64,000 nt of DNA. It comes from Pardosa pseudoannulata (taxonomy: Eukaryota > Arthropoda > Arachnida > Araneae > Lycosidae). Where the stretch lies: contig CM063506.1 in the NCBI GenBank assembly GCA_032207245.1, positions 19,954,075 to 20,018,074 of the forward strand, read 5' to 3'. Shown one piece after another: positions 55,930 to 64,000 of the stretch; position 1 is the stretch's first letter, and each line of letters starts with the position of its first letter. The notes under the pieces were generated by a model. The model had not been told where the DNA came from, did no database searches, and saw only the letters and a program-made list of their open reading frames with translations. Position numbers and translations under genes: made by a program.

Positions 55930-56362
55930 TGTTTTTTTTTTTTTTGCATGAATAAATTGACAACATTAGAATTGACATTTTAAACCTGAGGGCGAATGCC
56001 CGATAATAAAGTGGTGGCTCTCGGCCTGCGCCGGTTTTCTGCAGGATCATAATCGGGGAGGTTGAAAATTTCTTCGTTATTTATATTGTTCAGATTATTA
56101 AAGAAGTTATTGGATAGCTTTGCTATGAAGTCCCGAATGGGTTCGATATTAAGAGTGTTATGAATAATGTCATTTCTGACATACCTGTGAGCTTTGATTA
56201 TCATTCTAAGGGTTTTATTTTGAATAGTTTGCAGTCTCTGGATCTGAGTGTTGGAAGCCGAACCCCAGACCGGGGCTGCGTAGAGGAGAATGGGTCTAAA
56301 CACCATCTTATATAATAACACTTTATTTCCCATTCCCATTTGATTATGGTACAGAAGGTGGG
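55930..56362 (-). mobile_element. jockey-like LINE, 3' part
   Basis: The continuation of the LINE on the far side of the LTR element. The frame to 55980 reads LLYHNQMGMGNKVLLYKMVF, RPILLYAAPVWGSASNTQIQ and RLQTIQNKTLRMI, the region after reverse transcriptase in jockey-type elements, and ends LLSGIRPQV. A 14-base T-run at 55932-55945 (A-run on the LINE strand), about 35 bp after the stop, may be its poly(A) tail; a later A-run at 55862-55870 is the alternative end. Confidence 0.75.
56358..56362 (+). repeat. Target site duplication of the LTR element (left)
   Basis: GTGGG, repeated at 60901-60905 directly after the right LTR. Confidence 0.85.
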
Positions 56363-56561
56363 TATTATGTATCCAAGGTTTGTAATGCCGGTGTGGCAAC
56401 AACTATTTTTCACTAGTTGTATGGCAACAGTTTTTAGCTCAGTTGTTCCAAAATGTATGTAGCGATGTCCGCTCCTATATGTCTGTTATGTGTCATTCAA
56501 TAAATTGTGTGTTGTAACTTCAGCTGCAAGTTAATTATTCATAGTAACATAGAACATAATA
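56363..56561 (+). repeat. 5' LTR
   Basis: 199 bp, TATTATGT...ACATAATA. It contains AATAAA at 56499-56504. It differs from the 3' LTR at two sites, near 56387 and 56400. Confidence 0.93.
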
Positions 56562-56564
56562 AAT

Positions 56565-56582
56565 TGGCGACGAGGATGGGAT
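56565..56582 (+). other. Primer-binding site
   Basis: TGGCGACGAGGATGGGAT, three bases after the LTR. It is complementary to the 3' end of arthropod tRNA-Ser(GCT) as I recall that tRNA. Confidence 0.7.
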
Positions 56583-56655
56583 CTTGCTGTCTTTAAGAAG
56601 TAAGGATTGTTGAAATTCATGTTAGTTTCGTTTGCAAAACTAAATTTCGTTTTCA

Positions 56656-59600
56656 TTGTTCTATGTTCGTATAAATTTCAAGAAAGTTGTCAGTATGGCT
56701 GTGATTGGTCACATGAAAGAGTTTGATGTTAATCAACCAAGTTCTTGGGACAATTACTCGGAACAATTAAAATATTTTCTCGAAGCTAATGCTATTACAG
56801 ATGCTGCTAAAATGCGTGCAACGTTGCTTGCAGTAGTCGGTGCTAAAACATTATCGATTATTCGTTCGTTAATTGCTCCTGCTTCGCCGTCGGAAAAAAG
56901 TTTTAAAGACTTAGTAGATTTACTAAAAAAGCATTTTTCGCCACAACCGTCAGAAATTTATAGACGTTTCTGTTTTCAAAAACGTATGCAGAATTCAGGC
57001 GAAGATATTTCCACTTACGTTTTAGAATTGCGTCGACTTGCTGAAGATTGTAAATTCGGAACTACACTAAATGAAAGATTACGTGATCAATTAGTTGTGG
57101 GATTGCGCGACGAAAATCTACAACGTCGGTTGTTGGCTGAAACTACTCTTACTTTTGATGAAGCTGTTTCAAAATCACTCGCATCAGAAATCGCCGATAA
57201 ACAAACGAGATCTATTCATTCACCTTCGGAGAATCATTCAAGTACATTTTCGGTTAAAAAACAGAGTTCTAAAGTAAATAACTCTAAAGGATATACTGTA
57301 TGTTTTGGTTGTGGTGGTTCACACAATCGCGATTTATGCAAATTTAGGAATGCAGAGTGCAGACGGTGTGGGAAAAAAGGTCATATCCAACGTGTTTGCG
57401 GTTCTAAATTTAAGCAGTCTTCAGAACAAAAAGGAAGCAACCCATCTTTGAAACAGAAAGGTAAAACTACTCATTTAATTGAATCCAATGTTGTTGAAAA
57501 TAATGTTTCTATGCAATTAAAATGTCTGACCGTTAATAATGTAGATGCTACTAATATGAAAGCTAATGTGTTAATAAATAACATCCCTTGTATTATGGAA
57601 GTAGATTCTGGTGCTAAAGTTTCCATAATAGATTATTTAACATTTAAAAGGTTATTTCCCACTGGCATTCCGAAGTTAAACAAATCACCTTATGAAATTA
57701 GAGATTATAACAAGAAATGTGTTCAGTTACTAGGACAGTGTAATGTTCCTGTTGAATATTCTTCTTTCAAGGGTGAACTACCATTGTTAATTGCTAAAGA
57801 ACAGAGAGAAAGTCTTCTAGGTATAAACTGGTTCCATCCATTAGGTATTGGCTTAACCGGCATACATAAGGTGAATGCTTCAACTTTAGATGATATTGTG
57901 TTAGAATTTGCACATGTTTTTAATGAAGAATTAGATACCTTTAAGGGTACTCCAATTTCATTAAATTTAAATCCTTCTATTCAGCTTAAAGCAAGAACTG
58001 TGCCAATTGCATTAAAACCAAAAATTGAGAAAGAACTGCAACGTTTATTAGAACTAAATGTTCTTGAACCAGTAGAATCCTCTGATTGGATGACACCAAT
58101 AGTTCCAATTCTTAAGCCGAATGGTGAAGTAAGATTATGTGGTGACTATAAGTGTACCATTAACAAGGCTTTGAAACAACACCCATATCCTGTTCCTGCT
58201 GTTAATCAAGTTTTATCTGAACTTGCTGGTAGTCGTTATTTCATTAAGCTTGATTTAGCTAGAGCTTATTTACAACTGACTGTAAATGAAGCTAGTGCAT
58301 TGGCTCAAACCATTGTAACCCATAAAGGAGCTTTTAAGTGCAAGCGTTTACAATTTGGTGTTTCATCCGCTCCAGGTATATTTCAACAATTCATTGATAA
58401 ATTACTTTCTAAGATTCCAGGTGTGATACCCTATTTTGATGATGTTCTGATCAAAGCTTCAACATCAGAAGAATTGAGAGAACGTTTCAGACAGGTTCTC
58501 AAGACAATCTCAGATTCGGGATTAAAATTAAATAAGGAAAAATGTATTATCGGTGCTTCAAGCATAGAATATCTTGGATTTCATATTGATGAAAATGGTA
58601 TCAGGCCCACCAAAGACAAAGTACAAGCAATACATAATGCTCCTGTACCTACAAAAAGAGAGGAACTTCAAGCGTTCCTGGGACTGTTAAATTTTTATCA
58701 CTCATTCCTAAACAACAAGGCTAATGTTGCTGAACCACTTCATCGTCTCCTAGACAAGGGTGCTTCTTGGAGATGGACTAAATGTCATGATGAAGCTTTT
58801 GAGAAGGTAAAGAAATTGCTAACATCTGAAACTCTGTTAACGCATTTTGATGAAAAGAAACCTATAATTTTAACGTGTGATGCCTCGCAATATGGTATTG
58901 GAGCAGTACTAAGTCATCAGCTTGAAGGAGGAGCAGAAGCTCCTATTGCATACTATTCAAGGACTATGAATCCTACAGAAAGACGTTATGCTCAAATAGA
59001 TAAAGAGGCATTAGCCATAATTCAAGGTGTAAAGAAATTTCACAATTATTTATATGGTCATGAATTTGAAATTCGTACTGACCACAAACCATTATTAGGA
59101 TTGCTTGCTCCAAATAAGCCCATTCCTAATATGCTGTCTCCTCGAATGCAAAGATGGTCTATAATGTTAAGTGCTTATGATTATGACCTAGTTTACAAGC
59201 CTGGAAAAACAATATCCAACGCTGATGGACTAAGTCGCTTGCCTCAACCATTTATCCCTAAGGATGAGGAAGTGCCTATGGAAATTCTGTTATTAGAAGC
59301 CCTGAAGAAACCTCTACTGAAAGCTACAGATGTAGCGAAATTTACAGCTCATGATCCTATATTATCACGAGTCATTAACTGGGTATGGAGGGGATGGCCA
59401 GATGAAAATCCATCGAAAGAATTTGATCCATTTTTCTCAAGGAAATTAGAACTGTCTGTGCATAAAGGATGCCTGCTTTGGGGCTCAAGAGTCATCATTC
59501 CTAGAAAAATACAACCTGATATTCTTAAGGTTCTACATAATACTCATGAAGGTATAGTGCGAACGAAGGCACTTGCTCGAAGTTATGTTTGGTGGCCAGG

Positions 59601-60687
59601 ATTAGACAAGGAATTAGAAACTCTTGTTAATTCTTGTGATTTATGTCAACAAACCAGAAACTCACCATCGAAAACTAACCTGATATGGGAAAAGGCCAAA
59701 ACTCCGTGGTCCAGATTGCACATAGATCATGCTGGTCCATTTCAGAATTCATTATTTTTGATTATTGTGGATTCATACTCTAAATGGCTTGAAGTAGTAA
59801 AAGTTCCTTCCGTTGATGCCTCATCTTCTATCAATGCTCTAAGAAGATTATTTAGTATTCATGGCATACCTGATTGTATTGTTTCAGACAATGGAACTGG
59901 GTTTACCTCGACTGAATTCCAAGAATTTTTAGAACGAAATGGCATAAGGTTTATTTCAATTGCTCCTAGACATCCATCTTCTAATGGACAAGCCGAGCGT
60001 ATGGTGCAGACAACGAAAAATGCACTAAGGAGAATAATTACTGGAAATTGGTCATATAGGCTCTCTTCGTTCCTATTAGCGCAACATACAATTCCGAACT
60101 CCTCTACAGGTGTTTCACCTGCGGAATTATTAATGAATCGACATTTGAAAACTTGCCTAGATAAATTGCATCCTGATTTTTGTGGTTCATCAGTAGTTAA
60201 AAATGGATCTGACCATTCGAGAATAAAAGTATTTGCTCCCCTCGATACTGTCTATGCTTTGGGATTTCCTCCTCATAAGAAATGGGTTCCTGCAACCATA
60301 ATAGAAGTACTTGGCTTAACCATGTATTTTGTTCGAACCAATGATGGTTTAGTTTGGAAAAGACATGTTGACCAACTGAGACCTCGACATGTTGCAGAAT
60401 CTTCTACATTCCAAGATGAAGGTGATAGCCAAGTAATAAGTCCTCCCATTCCGTTAACAGAACCAAGGTGTTCCCAGGATCAGATTCCTGAAGAAGAAAT
60501 ACAAGTGCATGCATCCGTAGAAAATCAAGACTCTATGCAGTCAGAAGAGTTAACAAGACCAACTCACACGAGTCCAGATTTTGATGTATCTGTTGCACAA
60601 CAACCTAAAGACCCACCGCCGCTGTCATCTCCAAGACCAGTCAGAAACAGACGTCCTCCTGTGTGGCTAAAAGACTATAAGACTTAA
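56656..60687 (+). CDS. Gag-Pol polyprotein of the LTR retrotransposon
   Basis: One uninterrupted frame of 1343 residues. A Gag region (about 20-200) is followed by two zinc knuckles: C216-C228 with spacing CX2CX3HX4C, one residue shorter than usual, and C235-C248 with the normal CX2CX4HX4C. The protease is at DSGA (D317). Reverse transcriptase carries YFDD (593-596). RNase H begins near CDAS (D742). The integrase has a zinc-binding HHCC region (H961 to C994/C997), then D1024, D1078 and E1114 with 35 residues between the last two. There is no separate envelope frame. The second ATG (56695, GTATGGCT context) fits better as the start than the first at 56656. The host range and activity cannot be told. 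Confidence 0.93.
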   Translation: MFYVRINFKKVVSMAVIGHMKEFDVNQPSSWDNYSEQLKYFLEANAITDAAKMRATLLAVVGAKTLSIIRSLIAPASPSEKSFKDLVDLLKKHFSPQPSEIYRRFCFQKRMQNSGEDISTYVLELRRLAEDCKFGTTLNERLRDQLVVGLRDENLQRRLLAETTLTFDEAVSKSLASEIADKQTRSIHSPSENHSSTFSVKKQSSKVNNSKGYTVCFGCGGSHNRDLCKFRNAECRRCGKKGHIQRVCGSKFKQSSEQKGSNPSLKQKGKTTHLIESNVVENNVSMQLKCLTVNNVDATNMKANVLINNIPCIMEVDSGAKVSIIDYLTFKRLFPTGIPKLNKSPYEIRDYNKKCVQLLGQCNVPVEYSSFKGELPLLIAKEQRESLLGINWFHPLGIGLTGIHKVNASTLDDIVLEFAHVFNEELDTFKGTPISLNLNPSIQLKARTVPIALKPKIEKELQRLLELNVLEPVESSDWMTPIVPILKPNGEVRLCGDYKCTINKALKQHPYPVPAVNQVLSELAGSRYFIKLDLARAYLQLTVNEASALAQTIVTHKGAFKCKRLQFGVSSAPGIFQQFIDKLLSKIPGVIPYFDDVLIKASTSEELRERFRQVLKTISDSGLKLNKEKCIIGASSIEYLGFHIDENGIRPTKDKVQAIHNAPVPTKREELQAFLGLLNFYHSFLNNKANVAEPLHRLLDKGASWRWTKCHDEAFEKVKKLLTSETLLTHFDEKKPIILTCDASQYGIGAVLSHQLEGGAEAPIAYYSRTMNPTERRYAQIDKEALAIIQGVKKFHNYLYGHEFEIRTDHKPLLGLLAPNKPIPNMLSPRMQRWSIMLSAYDYDLVYKPGKTISNADGLSRLPQPFIPKDEEVPMEILLLEALKKPLLKATDVAKFTAHDPILSRVINWVWRGWPDENPSKEFDPFFSRKLELSVHKGCLLWGSRVIIPRKIQPDILKVLHNTHEGIVRTKALARSYVWWPGLDKELETLVNSCDLCQQTRNSPSKTNLIWEKAKTPWSRLHIDHAGPFQNSLFLIIVDSYSKWLEVVKVPSVDASSSINALRRLFSIHGIPDCIVSDNGTGFTSTEFQEFLERNGIRFISIAPRHPSSNGQAERMVQTTKNALRRIITGNWSYRLSSFLLAQHTIPNSSTGVSPAELLMNRHLKTCLDKLHPDFCGSSVVKNGSDHSRIKVFAPLDTVYALGFPPHKKWVPATIIEVLGLTMYFVRTNDGLVWKRHVDQLRPRHVAESSTFQDEGDSQVISPPIPLTEPRCSQDQIPEEEIQVHASVENQDSMQSEELTRPTHTSPDFDVSVAQQPKDPPPLSSPRPVRNRRPPVWLKDYKT

Positions 60688-60701
60688 GGGGGGGGGAGGG
60701 A
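60688..60701 (+). other. Polypurine tract
   Basis: A G-run with one A (GGGGGGGGGAGGGA type), directly between the gag-pol stop codon and the 3' LTR. It is the usual plus-strand primer position. Confidence 0.85.
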
Positions 60702-60900
60702 TATTATGTATCCAAGGTTTGTAATCCCGGTGTGGCAATAACTATTTTTCACTAGTTGTATGGCAACAGTTTTTAGCTCAGTTGTTCCAAAATGTATGTA
60801 GCGATGTCCGCTCCTATATGTCTGTTATGTGTCATTCAATAAATTGTGTGTTGTAACTTCAGCTGCAAGTTAATTATTCATAGTAACATAGAACATAATA
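60702..60900 (+). repeat. 3' LTR
   Basis: 199 bp, same ends as the 5' LTR, followed by the second GTGGG (60901-60905). Confidence 0.93.
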
Positions 60901-60905
60901 GTGGG

Positions 60906-63087
60906 CAATAGATTTCCTAGCTTTATAAAATTTTGCAATTGTGTAGTTAGTATTACTTTTCCAAGTTAACCTACTGTCTAAAAATATTCCTAAATATTTA
61001 ACTTCCCTCTCGAAGTAAACCGACTGTCCACACACCGAGATCGGGGGAGGTGGAATCCTGTTAAAACTAAAGAAAATAGCTTTAGTTTTAGAGGGGTTAA
61101 TTTTAATTCTTCACCTCTCAAACCAACGATCTAATATATTAACATGACGCTGAAGGTATTTGTGCATGTATTTAACATTATTATTCTTAGCAAGAATTGC
61201 CGTGTCGTCCGCAAACATGGCTAGTGTCATGTTGTGTTGATGAGGAATGTCACTATTATAAATATTAAATAAAATTGGGCCAAGCTTGGATCCTTGAGGG
61301 ACCCCAGCACTGATGGGCCTGTGTGTGGATAAGTATTGTGTGTGGCGGACTGAAAAAGACCAATCGAGAAGGTAAGAGTGTAGCAAATGAATCATGGCAG
61401 CAGGCAGTTTGTTTTTAATTAGTTTGTAAATGAGGCCACTATGCCATACTTTGTCAAAAGCCTTCTCGATATCAAAAAAGACAGCACCAGTGTGCATACG
61501 GTTTTCAAATCCATCATGGATGAATTCGGAAACCCGCAGCAACTGATGTGTAGTAGAATGTTGTGCTCTGAAGCCGAATTGAGTATTGTTAATGATGTTA
61601 TGGGTGTTGAGGAAAGAGTTAAGTCTGGTGCATATAATGTGTTCGGTCAGTTTACTTAGAGAGGAAAGGAGGCTAATTGGTCTATAATTTTTAGCAAGGT
61701 GAGGGTCACTATCAGGCTTGGGGATAGGTACAACAGTGGCAATTTTCCAAACTTTGGGGAAGTATTTTAATTCAAAAATTTTATTTATTAAGTTTACCAA
61801 AATATTAACATAATTAATAGGGAGATTTTTAATGGCAGCATAGCTAATATTATCTATCCCAGGAGCTTTTTTATTAGGAAGATTGTTAATAACATTTACA
61901 ATTTCATTAAAGTCCGTAGGGGGAATGGGATCGTTATTTATATTATTTAGGGAGTTGTTGAAAAACTTTTCATTAATGTCAAAGACCTTGTCAATAGTAT
62001 AGGGACAGAATACATCATTATTTGGCTTAAATTGGTTTTCATAGCAGTCCGCAAGGTTATTAATTTTTTCTTGGGGGTCCGTAATAATATTACCCGCTGG
62101 GGAACATAAATGAGGTAAGTTTTGGAAGGGCTTTTTAATTTTTTTTAAATAATTCCAAATACTGTTATCCGTAGGGTAAAGGGACTCAATAAAATTGTTC
62201 CACCTGATATTTTTATGTTGAGAGATTTGCCGCTTGATAATAGCATTCATTCTGTTAAGTTCTATTTTGATATTAGGGTCCCTAGTCCGTTGCCAAGATT
62301 TTCTGATGTTATTCCTGTGCCTAATAGACATTTTTATATAGAGAGGAAGCTTTAAGTAATTATTTATGGGAGTGTGGATTTTAGCAGTACATAGGGCGCT
62401 GGAGATAATGCTCGTAAGTGATCTAACGGTGCTGTCGATGTCATCAGGGTTATGAATCTCATTTTCGGGCAGGGGGAAGTCAGCAATTGTTTTGTAAAAA
62501 GTATTCCAATCCGTATAGGATGGGGAGCTCAAGGCAGGTAGGGTAAAATTAATTGAAATATTGAGGAGAACAGGAACATGATCAGAGGAGAGACTATTGT
62601 TTACATTAATTTCAAAAGGGAAGTTAATATTTTGCATTAGTGCAAAATCTATTGTAGTAGCTTCACATGAATTACCATACCTAGTAGGGGAGTGGGGGAA
62701 GGCTATATCTATTGCATTATCATTAATATAGTTATTAATTAGCCTGCCAAGAGTACAAGTACTATAATAATTGAGACAATTCCACCGCGGATGATGCGCA
62801 TTAAAGTCTCCAAAGAGGATAACTTTTTCTCCCAAGGAGAAAAGGCTATCCAGGTCAGAGACGATGGAATTGTTACGAGAGGCCCTAACATAAGTGCTGA
62901 CTAAGTAAACAGAAGAGAAAGAAGGTAAGTTAATTTTGATAATAGCATTTTCTATTGAGTTAAGATTGAGGTTAGGGATATGACAGTGATTTACATTCCT
63001 TTTTACATAAACAGCAGTGCCACTGAAATATTGAGTATTACCTCCAGCGTCCGTACAGTATAGCAATAAGCGATGAGACCGTTGCAT
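60906..63087 (-). mobile_element. jockey-like LINE, main part
   Basis: A 658-codon frame runs from 63087 to a TGA at 61111-61113. Beyond the stop the same frame continues to the LTR insertion (IKINPSKTKAIFFSF and on). The endonuclease domain lacks its N-terminal end but keeps GDFNAHHPRW (93-102) and SDH (168-170). Reverse transcriptase follows (about 390-650) with GFRAQHSTTHQLL, FFDIEKAFDKVW, GVPQGSKLGPILFNIYNSD and FADD (625-628). There is no RNase H domain. The start is a copy truncated within the endonuclease; an in-frame stop lies about 30 bases upstream of the first ATG. One visible nonsense change plus the LTR insertion mean it is dead. Confidence 0.9.
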
Positions 63088-64000
63088 GCCCGAATTAGTC
63101 GTTACTTGCGATTAAATCGCAGTTTTCTTACTGTTGCTGAAAAGAATCGATTCACTGAGCTTCTTTCAGCGGAAAACCCAAACTTTTCCATGTGATTTAA
63201 ATGGATTAAAATTCAGTGACCTGCTTTGACATACAAGTGGCGGATTATTTTAAATTGAACAGAAGCCAGCCTTTAACATTAGTTAGTATACTTGTTTGTA
63301 TAATTTTTTTTCAACATAGTAAAACAAAATTTTGGGCTGTAATTCGTTATTAATATTGTGTTAAGTGTATGGTTTCTATTTATAGACATATAAATATTAA
63401 TTCATTTTAATTTTATTTTCATTATTTCTTTACAGAAAATTTTAAGTTTCAAATTTATTTTGAACACTTGAATTATTAGCTTAACTAAAAAAAATAATAA
63501 GCAGAAATTGATTGTTAGATTATGAAAATAAATTTGACCTCTTTTGTTTATTTGAAAGAACAAATTTATTTTGTTATTGAATAAGTTGTTATACACCTTC
63601 ATTTAAAAAGGTAAAAATTTCGGCTGTAAGGCTTGATATTTTTTACTATCAAAATAATTTTCACGTATTAGAATTCCTATGAATAGTTTTTTATATTTTG
63701 AAATGAAAAAAAAGCACTTGTAATTGGAAAGATTAAAATTTCATATCCACTGTTTTGATAGTGATTTTTTGAAGTTGAAAGCACTCTGGTTTGATTCAGT
63801 AAAAGAATGAATTCATTGAACTTTATATGATAGTTCAACATCTACTTTCTAGTATTTAAATGCCACATGCTCCTAGTATTAAAAAGAAAAAATTATGCCT
63901 ATTTCTAATTTTTTGTAGATTGTTTTTAAATTGTAATGTATGAAAATTTAATTGTATGAGCTTTTCATAATTTTTCCTGATTTTGACTTATGGAGTATTT
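63088..64000. other. Flank beyond the LINE
   Basis: AT-rich. No supported frame. The exact 5' break point of the LINE lies somewhere in 63088-63190. Confidence 0.4.

Larger units (their letters stand above)
56363..60900 (+). mobile_element. Ty3/gypsy LTR retrotransposon, probably mag clade, young and apparently intact
   Basis: 4538 bp inserted in a LINE with a 5-bp duplication GTGGG. The 199-bp LTRs (56363-56561 and 60702-60900) begin TATTATGT and end ACATAATA, an 8-bp inverted pair, rather than the common TG...CA. I see two differences between the LTRs, about 1 percent. A primer-binding site, one long gag-pol frame and a G-rich polypurine tract are in the proper order. The fused single frame, the serine-tRNA primer site and the K02A2.6-like pol suggest the mag clade; that naming is inference. 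Confidence 0.93.

Noticed and set aside
57095..57277. 60-codon frame inside the gypsy gag
   Set aside because: Shadow of the gag-pol frame.
61441..61659. 72-codon + strand frame
   Set aside because: Antisense shadow of the LINE reverse transcriptase.

Overview
The window is AT-rich, intron-rich animal nuclear DNA. It holds parts of three host genes in a dense, nested transposon landscape. The proteins look arthropod, and the mix of repeats (tRNA-derived SINEs, Tc1-like elements, hAT-like and TTAA-flanked elements, a mag-like LTR element, a jockey-like LINE) would suit an arachnid such as a spider. That assignment is an inference from general resemblance. No rRNA gene, functional tRNA gene, CRISPR array or bacterial-type operon was found.

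Host genes. (1) On the + strand, the last three coding exons of cytochrome b5 lie at 2835-2864, 2955-2992 and 6770-6854. They encode the linker and the C-terminal membrane tail; the heme-binding exons must lie left of the window. (2) On the - strand, a 75-residue single-span membrane protein of unknown function is coded in one exon (23449-23676). (3) On the - strand, a complete eight-exon NOB1 gene (55436 down to 43941, 406 residues) encodes the PIN-domain nuclease that makes the 3' end of 18S rRNA. All its junctions are GT-AG and the reading phases join.

Layout. 1-8100: cytochrome b5 3' part, with a hAT-like element of 5-bp target duplication in its last intron. 8100-23400: SINEs, MITEs, a 2.9-kb element with about 800-bp inverted arms (11164-14042), a second hAT-like element (14507-17984), a Tc1-like element with intact ends (19352-20841), and a TTAA-flanked element (22618-23327). 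23400-43800: the small membrane-protein exon, two more Tc1-like elements (25061-26560 and 34706-35890), a second TTAA element, many SINE copies of three families, a transposase remnant split by two later insertions (36265-38715), and a pogo/Tigger-like element keeping its DNA-binding domain (42254-43158). 43872-55436: NOB1, whose introns carry two hAT elements, one further TIR element, a miniature relative of the 2.9-kb element, SINEs and a Tc1 remnant. 55930-63087: a jockey-like LINE on the - strand, interrupted by a young Ty3/gypsy (probably mag-clade) retrotransposon with two 199-bp LTRs and an uninterrupted 1343-codon gag-pol frame.

NOB1 and cytochrome b5 are unrelated housekeeping genes; nothing suggests they act together. 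The structure of interest is the transposon archaeology: several elements have exact ends and target duplications, so the order of insertion can be read from the sequence.
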